From JANNOG01 sp031398915 (GTDB lineage Bacteria; Actinomycetota; Actinomycetes; Actinomycetales; JBBAYJ01), in contig JANNOG010000088.1 of assembly GCA_031398915.1 (NCBI GenBank), forward strand, positions 1 through 64,000: 64,000 nt of DNA, given 5' to 3'. Numbering within the stretch: position 1 is the first letter of the stretch; every line of letters starts with the position of its first letter. This document shows, in pieces, positions 32,573 to 40,924 of the stretch. Below the pieces are notes generated by a model. That model was given only the letters and a program-made list of their open reading frames with translations. It was not told the origin of the DNA and ran no database searches. The position numbers and the translations under genes were made by a program.

Positions 32573-34261
32573 ATGGCCGACCTGCCCACGCTGCCCTCCT
32601 CCGCATTCACTCCGCAGGCATTGCACGAGCACGCCCTACGCGCACCGCTCGGTCGTCGCAGCTTCCTGATGGGCGGCGTGGGTGCCGCCACGGTCGCCGG
32701 CCTGAGCGTGGCGACGACCGGCCCGGCGTTCGCGGCCGAGCGTTCACCCGGTCTCGACGCGGACCCGTTCACCCTGGGTGTCGCCTCTGGTGACCCACTG
32801 CCCGACGGTGTCGTGTTGTGGACCCGCCTGGCGCCCAACCCGTTGGACCCGTTCGGTGGCATGCCCCAGCGCCCGGTACGGGTCGAGTGGCAGGTCCGTG
32901 ACGATCACCGGGTGGTCGCCGACGGCTCGGTGCTGGCCCGCCCCGAACTGGGTCACTCGGTCCACGTCGACGTGCGATGCCTGCGCCCGGGTCGCGAGTA
33001 CACCTACCGGTTCCGGGTCGGTGGTTTCGTCAGCCCCGAGGGACGCGCTCGGACTGCGCCGCGGCCAGGGTCGCGGGTCGACGCACTGACGCTGGCAGTG
33101 GTCAACTGCCAGGACTGGCAGAACGGGTTCTGGGCGGGGTACGCGGCGCTCGCGGCCGACCCGGTCGACGTCGTCGTCCATCTCGGTGACTACATCTACG
33201 AGTACGACCCGCAGCCCGCAGGCGTTCGCCAGCACAACCCGTCCGAGACAGCGGGGCTGGACCAGCTGGTCACGCTGGGCGACTACCGCACCCGCCACGC
33301 CCTCTATCGCACCGACCCCGCGCTGCAGGCCGCTCACGCCAGCGCGCCGTGGGTCGTCGTCTGGGACGACCACGAGACCGAGAACAACTACGCCGACCTC
33401 GTCGACGAGATCGACGACACGGGTGCCCGGCTTTCCGCCCCCGACGCCTTCGCCCGCCAGCGCGCCGCCGCCTACCAGGCCTACTACGAGCACATGCCGA
33501 TTCGGGCTCGCTACACCGCCGGGTCACCCGACCTGCGGATCTACCGACGCTTCGACTTCGGCCGGTTGGCCCGCCTGAACATGCTGGACACCCGGCAGTA
33601 CCGCACGGACCAGCCCGGTGGATTCCCTGGCGACTTCGGACTGCCGGAGGCCGGCGCCACGAACGTCGATGGCAGCCTGACCGGGCCGGAGCAGGAGGCA
33701 TGGCTGACGCGGGGACTGCGCTCCTCGTCAGCCACGTGGAACCTGGTGGGGCAGCAGACACAGCTCGCGCGCACCCTGTTCCTGAACCCGATCCCGCCGA
33801 ACGTGCCGCCGGTGCTGGCCAACCTCGACCAGTGGGACGGCTACGCCCCCGGCCGCCAGCGCCTCATCGACGTGCTGGCGGGTGGCGCGAACGGCAGGCG
33901 TCCGGTCGCCAACCCGGTCGTCCTCACCGGCGACATCCACTCGACATGGGTCAGCGACATCAAGCAGAACTTCGACGACCCGGCGTCGGCGACGGTGGCG
34001 ACCGAGTTCGTGGCGCCCTCGGTGTCGAGTGACTTCCCGGTGGCGTTCGTGCCGGTCGTCCTCGCGTCCAACGCCGCTCTCAACCCGCACGTCAAGTACT
34101 TCGACGGGATCGGGCACGGCTACCTGAAGTTGACCGTCACCCCTGACGTGTTGACCACCGAGGTCAGGACGACGCCGATCCTGAACGATCCTGCTGCGGT
34201 GGTCGCCACCTCGGCGACGTTCGTGGTCCACGCGGGCACGCCCGGCGCCGTCCCCGCCTGA
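32573..34261 (+). CDS. phoD: Tat-exported PhoD-type alkaline phosphatase/phosphodiesterase
   Basis: This 562-aa protein has a Tat signal (GRRSFLMGG followed by ATVAGLSVATTGPAFAA) and an N-terminal PhoD domain (GVASGDPLPDGVVLWTRL). The PhoD core includes VVHLGDYIYEYDP, VVVWDDHETENNY, MLDTRQYR and VLTGDIHSTW, which supply the Ca/Fe-binding Asp, Asn and His residues. It releases phosphate from phosphomonoesters and diesters, including teichoic acids, outside the cell. The ATG at 32573 is chosen because it gives a normal Tat leader. The PHO box directly upstream indicates induction under phosphate limitation. Confidence 0.95.
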   Translation: MADLPTLPSSAFTPQALHEHALRAPLGRRSFLMGGVGAATVAGLSVATTGPAFAAERSPGLDADPFTLGVASGDPLPDGVVLWTRLAPNPLDPFGGMPQRPVRVEWQVRDDHRVVADGSVLARPELGHSVHVDVRCLRPGREYTYRFRVGGFVSPEGRARTAPRPGSRVDALTLAVVNCQDWQNGFWAGYAALAADPVDVVVHLGDYIYEYDPQPAGVRQHNPSETAGLDQLVTLGDYRTRHALYRTDPALQAAHASAPWVVVWDDHETENNYADLVDEIDDTGARLSAPDAFARQRAAAYQAYYEHMPIRARYTAGSPDLRIYRRFDFGRLARLNMLDTRQYRTDQPGGFPGDFGLPEAGATNVDGSLTGPEQEAWLTRGLRSSSATWNLVGQQTQLARTLFLNPIPPNVPPVLANLDQWDGYAPGRQRLIDVLAGGANGRRPVANPVVLTGDIHSTWVSDIKQNFDDPASATVATEFVAPSVSSDFPVAFVPVVLASNAALNPHVKYFDGIGHGYLKLTVTPDVLTTEVRTTPILNDPAAVVATSATFVVHAGTPGAVPA

Positions 34262-34262
34262 C

Positions 34263-34306
34263 GCGTGCCCGCCTGACCCGCGTGCGGTGCTGGATGGGCG
34301 GGACGC
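34263..34306. terminator. Hairpin between convergent phoD and CPBP genes
   Basis: GCGTGCCCGCC pairs with GGCGGGACGC with one bulged base, leaving about 23 nt of loop. It starts directly after the phoD stop and ends 4 bp before the stop of the convergent protease gene. It probably terminates both. Confidence 0.45.
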
Positions 34307-34310
34307 ACAG

Positions 34311-35018
34311 TCAGGCGAACAAGGGCGGCAGGACGAACAGCATCGCCGCGGACCACGTGATGTGGGTGAGGATCGGTCCGAGGATCCCGCCACTCGCCCG
34401 CCGCTGAAGTCCCAGGACCGTGCCCAGCGCCAACGCCGCGAAGACCAGCATCGGGTTGGCGGTGGCGAGAGTGGCGACGGCGTACACCACGGTCGAGATG
34501 ACGACCGGGTGGCGCCGGCCGATTGCCGCGAACAGTCCACCGCGGAAGAAGACCTCCTCGGCGATCCCGTTCACCAGGGTCACCAACGCGATCAGCGGCA
34601 GGTAGCCCTGGTTGGCGTGAGCCAGGACATCGTCCACATAGCCCGCCAGCAACGGGATCTGCCGAACGATCAGGGCGCCGCCGACGAACACCGCGCCGGC
34701 CAGGACACCCAGCGTGATGGGGGTGACGATGGGCCGACGCAGGCCCCCGCGGAACGAGATGTACCCCAGGTGCAACGGCCCGGACACCACCCCGCCGAGC
34801 ACCCAGGTGGCCGCCACCGACAGGGTCAACGGGTAGAAGCTGGGGTCTCCGGGGCGCACTCCCAACGAGATCCCCAACAGCACCGCCCCGACCACCAGGA
34901 CCAGGGCCGCGACCACCCGGCGACGCCTGAACTCGTGGTCAGGCTGCGTGTGGTCTCGTTCGACCTTGTCGATCAATGCCGGAGACAGCGCTGCCACCAC
35001 CCGCGAACGCCAGGTCAC
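34311..35018 (-). CDS. CPBP family intramembrane metalloprotease
   Basis: This 235-aa polytopic protein carries the Abi/CPBP motif EEVFFRG in VNGIAEEVFFRGGLF and a second motif ILTHITWSAAM, with membrane helices on both sides (VVAALVLVVGAVLLGISLGV, TLGVLAGAVFVGGALIV, AALALGTVLGL). CPBP proteins are Rce1-like glutamate intramembrane proteases; many bacterial ones act on peptide maturation or immunity, but no bacteriocin genes are nearby. The start overlaps the end of the NAD(P)-binding protein gene by 4 bp. Confidence 0.85.
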   Translation of the reverse strand: MTWRSRVVAALSPALIDKVERDHTQPDHEFRRRRVVAALVLVVGAVLLGISLGVRPGDPSFYPLTLSVAATWVLGGVVSGPLHLGYISFRGGLRRPIVTPITLGVLAGAVFVGGALIVRQIPLLAGYVDDVLAHANQGYLPLIALVTLVNGIAEEVFFRGGLFAAIGRRHPVVISTVVYAVATLATANPMLVFAALALGTVLGLQRRASGGILGPILTHITWSAAMLFVLPPLFA

Positions 35019-35929
35019 GGCGCGCCGCCGTCGGGTGCCGCCGCCGCAGCCCGGTCGGCAAGGGCCTGGCGGACCGCGTCGTCGTATCCCAGCGGAACCT
35101 CGGGAACCAGGGCGGTGATGTCCGAATCCCGCGCCACCATCTCGTTGGTCATCGAGTCGACCAGGTTGCGGGCCGTGGCGAGGTCGACGTCAGTGACGAA
35201 GGCCAGCCAGTACGACGAGAGCCGAGGCGTGAGCAGGGGCACCCGAATGCGCGGCAGTCGCTTTCCCTGCACGGCGGCTGCGCGCTGCAACATATCGACG
35301 TAACGCAGTACCTCGGGCCCGCCGATATCGAAGGCGCGACCCATGGCGTCGGCGTTTCCGAGCACACCCACCAGGTACCTGACGACGTCGACCAGGGCTA
35401 CCGGCTGGGTTCGGGTGTCCACCCACTTGGGAGTGATCATCAGTGGGAGATGGTCGACCAGCTGGCGGGTGATCTCCCACGATATGCCGCCATGACCGAC
35501 CACGACGGCGGCTCGCAGTGTGGTCACGGGCACGCCCGCCTCACTCAGGAGGTGCTCGACCTCACGTCGCGATCGCAGGTGAGGCGACAGATCGTCGTCG
35601 TCACGCCCCAGACCTCCGAGGTAGATGATCTGCTCGACGCCGGCGGCAGCGGCTGCAGCCCCGAAGTTGCGGGCAGCCTGTGCGTCCTTGTCCTCGAAAT
35701 CTGGCGAGTCCAACGAATGGACCAGGTAGTAGGCAGCCTGTACCCCGGTCAGGACCCGGGCCAGCGAGTCGGGATCGGCTGCGTCGCCGAGTACGGGTTC
35801 GCCGGCTCCTCGATAGTCGTCCGGGTTGCGTGTCATCGCCATGACCCGGTGACCATCGCCCAGCAGAGCCGGACACAAGCTGGAGCCGACGAAGCCGGAG
35901 GCACCGGCCACGAGCACTGTCCGATTCAT
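35015..35929 (-). CDS. NAD(P)-binding atypical SDR (NmrA/epimerase-like)
   Basis: This 304-aa protein has the N-terminal Rossmann motif VAGASGFVGSSLCPAL and the atypical SDR sequence YYLVHSLDSPDFEDKDAQAA. A later region contains FDIGGPEVLRYVDMLQRAA, as in the Rv2216/YbjT-like group of nucleoside-diphosphate-sugar epimerase-like proteins. The YxxxK catalytic pair is not evident, so it may be a sensor or reductase of unknown substrate. ATG at 35929, divergent from the PPOX gene by 29 bp. It is coupled to the downstream CPBP gene. Confidence 0.8.
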   Translation of the reverse strand: MNRTVLVAGASGFVGSSLCPALLGDGHRVMAMTRNPDDYRGAGEPVLGDAADPDSLARVLTGVQAAYYLVHSLDSPDFEDKDAQAARNFGAAAAAAGVEQIIYLGGLGRDDDDLSPHLRSRREVEHLLSEAGVPVTTLRAAVVVGHGGISWEITRQLVDHLPLMITPKWVDTRTQPVALVDVVRYLVGVLGNADAMGRAFDIGGPEVLRYVDMLQRAAAVQGKRLPRIRVPLLTPRLSSYWLAFVTDVDLATARNLVDSMTNEMVARDSDITALVPEVPLGYDDAVRQALADRAAAAAPDGGAP

Positions 35930-35958
35930 ACCGTTGATCCTGCACTAGCGTGAGCCAT

Positions 35959-36363
35959 ATGAGTGAGGTTCTCGCCACCCTCGGTCGCCAGCGTTACATC
36001 AGCCTGACCACGTTCAAGCGGGACGGCACGGCGGTGGCGACGCCGGTGTGGTTGGCCACCGACGGCGCGGCATTGGTGGTGACCACGTTCCTGAATACCG
36101 GCAAGGTCAAGCGCATCCGTCACACCCCCAGGGTGACGATGGCGCCATGCGACATGCGAGGCAGGGTGCCCGACGGTGCGCCCAGCACGGTGGGGACCGC
36201 CACCATCGTCGCCGACCCTGCGGAGTCGGAGCGGATCGCGTCGCTGGTCACGCGTCGCTACCCGGTCCTGGGGCGACTCCTGCCGCTGATCGAGCGCGTG
36301 CGCGGATCGAACGCCGGCCCTCGGGTCGGTCTGCGGATCACGCTCGCAGCCCCTGCCGGCTAG
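35959..36363 (+). CDS. PPOX-class F420-dependent oxidoreductase-like protein
   Basis: This 134-aa protein has the split beta-barrel flavin/F420-binding fold typical of Rv1155/Rv2607-type proteins: YISLTTFKRDGTAVATPVWLA, LVVTTFLNTGKVKRIRHTPRV and VPDGAPSTVGTATIV. The TGKVKRI pattern supplies the basic pocket for the F420 tail phosphates, and TPVW is the typical strand. A GTG at 35950 is an alternative start. The substrate is unknown. Its stop overlaps the convergent VWA gene by 4 bp. Confidence 0.8.
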   Translation: MSEVLATLGRQRYISLTTFKRDGTAVATPVWLATDGAALVVTTFLNTGKVKRIRHTPRVTMAPCDMRGRVPDGAPSTVGTATIVADPAESERIASLVTRRYPVLGRLLPLIERVRGSNAGPRVGLRITLAAPAG

Positions 36364-38033
36364 CCACGGGCGCTCAGCGCGGCCAGCAGGACACCAGCCA
36401 GGGCTGACGGGTCCGTCGCGTCCACCGCTTGCGACGGGCCACGCGCGCCGGCGCTCGCCGCGATCGCCTGCAACGTCGCCAGGTCGGCATCCGGGCCGAA
36501 GGCGACGGCCACCAGGCCCACGGGACGGGCAGGGTCGCCGCCGGATTGCAGCTCGGCGGTCAACGCCTCCAACGTCAGCCCCGTCGAGTCCTCGTTCTCA
36601 CCGTCCGTGATCAGCGCCACGCTGGTTACCACGTCCGGGTCCCATTCCGCCTCCGCTGCATCCATCGCCGCAAGCGTGACGTCGTACAGGGAGGTCCCAC
36701 CGGGTACCAGTCGGCCGGGCAGCCCCGCGACGCCGGCACCGAGAGCGGCTCGCGCGTCCGTCTCGCCGACCGCCGCGTCCAGCTGAGTGATCGGCAGGGC
36801 GATCGAGTAGTCCTGCTCACCTTCCAACCGGGAGGCGAACACCCAGAACCCGACCCGCGAAGAATCCGGTAGCAGGACCAGTGCGTTGGCCAGGGCCTGG
36901 CTGGCGACGTCGGCCCTGGTCACTCCCGGAGAGACCTCGGCCAGCATGGATGTCGAGACGTCCACCACCACCAGGATCTGCGACGGCTTGGCCAACACGT
37001 CGAGTTCGGCGGTGAGCGCGCCCAGATCGGCGGCCGGGATCGTGGTGAGAGCAGCCGGGTCGGTCGCCGCCGCCTCCAGGCCCGCAGTGGCGGCGGCGTC
37101 GAGCCCGGCTGCCGACAACAGGCCGGCCGTGATCTCGTCGACGAGCGCCGTGGCGGCGGGAGTGCGGTCCTCGACGCCGACCACGACGGGATAGTCCAGG
37201 ATCGCGCTGCCCCCGATCGGCGTGACCTCGATCAGCCCTGGGCGGTTGACGGTCTCGGTGGCCCGCCGTAAGGCGGCCGCGCCCGAGACGACGACGGGTC
37301 CGATTGGGGTGGTGGATTCGACGGTGGCGACCAGTCCAGCCTCGGTCGAGGTGACGGTGGCCCGTTGCTGCGCGAGCACGACGGCGGCGGTCAATCGGCG
37401 CGCCACGGCCGGATCACCCGCGGTGGCAGCTCTGGCCAGGCTGAGCGCGAGCAGCGAGGGCGCGTGGTTACGGACGTCGGGAACTGCCAGGCCGTGTCCA
37501 GACGAGAGCAGTGCCGGCCACGAGGGCGGCGAGGCCGTCCATCCGGCGGCGTCGGGGGAGGCGCCGTTCGCGGCGACGACGACCGGGGTCGAGCCGAAAC
37601 TGCCGGCGACCTCCACCTGTGCCCCGGCTGCCTGTGCCTGGGCCACCCACAGCGACGAGTCCGGGATCCAGATGTCAGGAATGGTCGTGCCGACGGCGGC
37701 GGTGCGGGAGACCTCGGCAGGCTCCGCCGAGACGACCTGGGTACGGATGCAGTCGCTGTCCGTCCTCTCGGCCAGATCCGAGACGAAGAACCGGACAGCC
37801 TCCTGGATCTCGGGAGCGGGCGCGATCGTGACGATCTCGGGGTCGGCACAGGGGACGGTCAGACGGTCGTCCTGGCTGGTCGCGCCGGTGAACGGCTGTC
37901 GACTGGCCACGGCATACCCGGCGCCTGCGATGGCCACCACGACCACCGAGATCGCTGCGATCCACACGCCCACTCGGCGACCGCTGCGCCGCGGGGGCGA
38001 GAGCGGTGGCAGGTCGAGTGCGTGCCGGGCCAC
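36360..38033 (-). CDS. Membrane-anchored solute-binding-like protein with VWA domain
   Basis: This protein is about 557 aa. A basic Pro-rich N-terminus is followed by one membrane helix (VGVWIAAISVVVVAIAGAGY). An exported region resembling type 2 periplasmic-binding proteins comes next (IPDIWIPDSSLWVAQAQAAG). A von Willebrand A domain near residues 355-550 carries the MIDAS motif DVSTSM, then TSLYDVTLAAMDAAE and LITDGENEDSTG. Family members are surface proteins with divalent-metal-dependent ligand binding. No good ribosome site marks the start; GTG codons at 38033, 38048 and 38087 are all possible. It is divergent from the dnaK operon. Confidence 0.78.
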   Translation of the reverse strand: MARHALDLPPLSPPRRSGRRVGVWIAAISVVVVAIAGAGYAVASRQPFTGATSQDDRLTVPCADPEIVTIAPAPEIQEAVRFFVSDLAERTDSDCIRTQVVSAEPAEVSRTAAVGTTIPDIWIPDSSLWVAQAQAAGAQVEVAGSFGSTPVVVAANGASPDAAGWTASPPSWPALLSSGHGLAVPDVRNHAPSLLALSLARAATAGDPAVARRLTAAVVLAQQRATVTSTEAGLVATVESTTPIGPVVVSGAAALRRATETVNRPGLIEVTPIGGSAILDYPVVVGVEDRTPAATALVDEITAGLLSAAGLDAAATAGLEAAATDPAALTTIPAADLGALTAELDVLAKPSQILVVVDVSTSMLAEVSPGVTRADVASQALANALVLLPDSSRVGFWVFASRLEGEQDYSIALPITQLDAAVGETDARAALGAGVAGLPGRLVPGGTSLYDVTLAAMDAAEAEWDPDVVTSVALITDGENEDSTGLTLEALTAELQSGGDPARPVGLVAVAFGPDADLATLQAIAASAGARGPSQAVDATDPSALAGVLLAALSARG

Positions 38034-38125
38034 GCGGCATGGTCCCACTGCCCGTTGGGTGTTGAAAAGGTGCCCCGCAATACACACTGTGTCCGGCAGG
38101 CTGAGTCGATCCCGCTCAAGTTCAA

Positions 38126-38146
38126 CTTGACACGGTGGGGCTCAAG
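38126..38146. promoter_or_regulatory. HAIR element (HspR operator) overlapping the dnaK promoter
   Basis: CTTGACA-N7-GCTCAAG matches the HspR inverted repeat CTTGAGT-N7-ACTCAAG with a few mismatches. It also contains TTGACA (38127-38132), a perfect -35 box, with CATGGT at 38150 as a possible -10. A second overlapping palindrome, TCAAGTT-C-AACTTGA, lies at 38116-38130. HspR from this operon should bind here and repress when DnaK is free. Confidence 0.75.
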
Positions 38147-38192
38147 GCGCATGGTTGCCCACGAATATCCATCACTCGCAGGAGGAACCACC

Positions 38193-40055
38193 ATGGCCCG
38201 TGCAGTCGGTATCGACCTCGGAACGACCAACTCGGTCGTCGCCGTCCTTGAAGGTGGCGAGCCCGGTGTGGTCGCCAACGCCGAGGGGGGTCGCACCACT
38301 CCCAGCGTGGTCGCCTTCGCCAAGAACGGCGACGTGCTGGTCGGCGAGATCGCCAAGCGCCAGGCGGTGACGAACGTCGATCGGACGATCCGCTCAGTCA
38401 AGCGCCACATGGGCACGGACTGGACGACCGACATCGACGGCAAGGCCTACACGCCGCAGGAGATCAGCGCCCGCGTGCTGCAGAAGCTCAAGCGCGACGC
38501 CGAGTCCTACCTCGGCGACACCGTCACCGACGCGGTCATCACCGTTCCCGCCTACTTCAACGACGCCCAGCGCCAGGCGACGAAAGAGGCCGGCGAGATC
38601 GCGGGCCTCAACGTGCTGCGCATCATCAACGAGCCGACGGCCGCGGCGCTCGCCTACGGCCTCGACAAGGGCAAGGAGGACGAGCTCATCCTCGTCTTCG
38701 ACCTCGGTGGCGGCACCTTCGACGTGTCGCTGTTGGAGGTGGGCAAGGACGACGACGGGTTCTCGACCATCCAGGTGCGCTCGACGTCGGGTGACAACCA
38801 CCTCGGTGGCGACGACTGGGACGACGCGATCGTCAACCACCTGCTCAACAAGGTCAAGATGTCGACCGGTGTCGACCTGGCCAAGGACAAGATCGCCATG
38901 CAGCGGCTTCGCGAGGGCGCCGAGCAGGCAAAGAAGGAGCTCTCCAGCTCGACCTCGACGTCGATCTCGCTGCAGTACCTGTCCATGACCGAGAACGGTC
39001 CGGTCCACCTCGACGAGCAGCTCACTCGCGCCCAGTTCGAGCAGATGACGTCCTCGCTGCTGGAGCGGACCAAGGCGCCGTTCCGCCAGGTCATCGCCGA
39101 CGCCGGGATCAAGGTGTCCGAGATCGACCACATCGTGCTGGTCGGAGGCTCGACCCGGATGCCCGCCGTCACAGATGTGGTGCGCGAGCTGACCGGCGGC
39201 AAAGAGCCCAACAAGGGCGTCAACCCCGACGAGGTCGTCGCGGTCGGCGCGGCCCTGCAGGCCGGTGTACTGAAGGGCGACCGCAAGGACGTCCTGCTCA
39301 TCGATGTCACCCCGCTCAGCCTCGGTATCGAGACCAAGGGCGGGCTGATGACCAAGCTCATCGAGCGCAACACGGCCATCCCGACCAAGCGCTCAGAGGT
39401 GTTCACCACCGCCGACGACAACCAGCCCTCGGTACTCATCCAGGTGTTCCAGGGCGAGCGCGAACTGGCGCAGCACAACAAGCCGCTGGGCACGTTCGAG
39501 CTGACCGGCATCGCCCCGGCACCGCGGGGCATCCCGCAGATCGAGGTCACGTTCGACATCGACGCCAACGGCATCGTGCACGTCTCGGCCAAGGACCGCG
39601 GCACCGGTAAGGAGCAGTCGATGACGATCTCGGGCGGCTCGGCGCTGCCCAAGGACGAGATCGACCGGATGGTCCGCGAGGCCGAGGCACACGCCGAAGA
39701 GGACCGCGCCCGGCGTGAGGAGGCCGAGACCCGCAACACCGGCGAGCAACTCGTATACCAGACGCAGAAGTTCCTGGCTGACAATGCTGACAAGATTCCG
39801 GCCGACGCCAAGGCCGAGGTGGACGAGGCCATGTCCGAGCTCACCGGGGCGCTGGGTGGCAGCGACAGCGCCGCCATGCGCGCGGCGATCGACAAGGTCA
39901 ACGCGGCCAGCCAGAAGTTGGGGGCCGCCATGTACGCGGCCAGCTCGACCGAGGGTCAGGAAGGCGCAGCCGGATCAGCTGACGGTGCGTCTGCCACCAC
40001 ATCGGACGAGGACGTGGTCGACGCTGAAGTGGTGGACGAGGACGACCGCAAATGA
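38193..40055 (+). CDS. dnaK: Chaperone DnaK (Hsp70)
   Basis: This 620-aa protein is full length. It begins ARAVGIDLGTTNSVVAVLEG and includes FDLGGGTFDVSLLEVG, IVLVGGSTRMPAV, INEPTAAALAYGLD and a substrate-binding domain with LGTFELTGIAP. The C-terminal tail is acidic and ends in VVDAEVVDEDDRK. It has a strong GGAGGAA ribosome site. The ATP-driven folding chaperone works with the DnaJ and GrpE encoded next. It is also the HspR co-repressor in actinobacteria, so it feeds back on its own HAIR-controlled promoter. Confidence 0.98.
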   Translation: MARAVGIDLGTTNSVVAVLEGGEPGVVANAEGGRTTPSVVAFAKNGDVLVGEIAKRQAVTNVDRTIRSVKRHMGTDWTTDIDGKAYTPQEISARVLQKLKRDAESYLGDTVTDAVITVPAYFNDAQRQATKEAGEIAGLNVLRIINEPTAAALAYGLDKGKEDELILVFDLGGGTFDVSLLEVGKDDDGFSTIQVRSTSGDNHLGGDDWDDAIVNHLLNKVKMSTGVDLAKDKIAMQRLREGAEQAKKELSSSTSTSISLQYLSMTENGPVHLDEQLTRAQFEQMTSSLLERTKAPFRQVIADAGIKVSEIDHIVLVGGSTRMPAVTDVVRELTGGKEPNKGVNPDEVVAVGAALQAGVLKGDRKDVLLIDVTPLSLGIETKGGLMTKLIERNTAIPTKRSEVFTTADDNQPSVLIQVFQGERELAQHNKPLGTFELTGIAPAPRGIPQIEVTFDIDANGIVHVSAKDRGTGKEQSMTISGGSALPKDEIDRMVREAEAHAEEDRARREEAETRNTGEQLVYQTQKFLADNADKIPADAKAEVDEAMSELTGALGGSDSAAMRAAIDKVNAASQKLGAAMYAASSTEGQEGAAGSADGASATTSDEDVVDAEVVDEDDRK

Positions 40056-40639
40056 GTGGCCCACGACACGCTGAGGATCCAGGCGAGGGTGGCGCCCCCA
40101 CCCCACTCGACGGTGACGTTGATACGGCGTCCGGCGTCGACGGCGACCCCGGCATCGAGTTGGCTGCCGAAACGCTCGTCCTGGGCTCGGGTGATCTGCT
40201 GAGTGACACGCTCACGCTGGCCGAGACCCGCCTGGCCGATCTGCAGCGCGAGCGAGCCGAGTTCGTCAACTTCCGACGTCGGACCGAGCGCGACATCGCG
40301 GCGGCTCGATCGGCGGGCGTGGCCGGGATCGTCGAGGGTCTGTTGCCGGTCCTCGACGACATCTCCCTGGCCCGCACGCACGGCGACCTGGACGGGACCC
40401 CGTTCGCGGCCATCGCCGACAAGCTCGACGCCATCCTCGCCCGGTTCGGCGTCGAGGCGTTCGGTCAGGTCGGTGACGCGTTCGACCCGGCCGTCCACGA
40501 GGCCCTACTGCACGAAGCACTCCCCGACGAGCACGCCGGATCGACGGTCGCCGTGGCCACGAAGATCCTCCAGCCGGGGTACCGCCTGGGTGAACGGGTA
40601 CTCCGCCCGGCCCGGGTGGCCGTGGCCGACCCGAGCTGA
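40052..40639 (+). CDS. grpE: Nucleotide exchange factor GrpE
   Basis: This 195-aa protein has an acidic, disordered N-terminus, a long coiled coil (LQRERAEFVNFRRRTERDIA), then VAGIVEGLLPVLDDISLA, ILARFGVEAFGQVGDAFDP and a beta-domain ending STVAVATKILQPGYRLGER. It releases ADP from DnaK. ATGA overlap with dnaK secures the start and indicates coupled translation. Length and order are standard for actinobacteria. Confidence 0.97.
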   Translation: MSGPRHAEDPGEGGAPTPLDGDVDTASGVDGDPGIELAAETLVLGSGDLLSDTLTLAETRLADLQRERAEFVNFRRRTERDIAAARSAGVAGIVEGLLPVLDDISLARTHGDLDGTPFAAIADKLDAILARFGVEAFGQVGDAFDPAVHEALLHEALPDEHAGSTVAVATKILQPGYRLGERVLRPARVAVADPS

Positions 40640-40682
40640 GCGTCGTGCCAGGAGGTCGCGGGGTACAGCGCGTCGGACAACA

Positions 40683-40829
40683 GCCGACCCAGTACGTCAT
40701 GCCGCCCGTAGGGATGGTGAAGCCGACGTCATTGAGGCCCTGGAACAGTTGGGCACCCGCGACGTGAGTGCCGTCCTCGTTGCCGACGACAGCGGCGATC
40801 GCCACCTTGCCGTAGGTGAGCGGTCGTCC
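40683..40829 (-). pseudogene. Remnant of a flavodoxin-fold NADPH-dependent FMN reductase gene
   Basis: Antisense to the chaperone operon, a stretch of about 49 codons reads GRPLTYGKVAIAAVVGNEDG, then a block with LNDVGFTIPTGGMTYWVG. That matches the core of actinobacterial NAD(P)H-dependent FMN reductase/flavodoxin proteins (V-x-G-N-E-D-G, LNDVGFTIP). No start, FMN-binding N-terminus or proper C-terminus is present on either side. It fills most of the 285-bp gap between grpE and dnaJ. Confidence 0.55.
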
Positions 40830-40924
40830 ATCGTCGTCGGACTCCGACAGTTCGGCGGCCACAACTCGGCTCGTGGCGCCAGAATTGACAGAACCCGACG
40901 CAACATCGAACCCTTGGACGCCTC

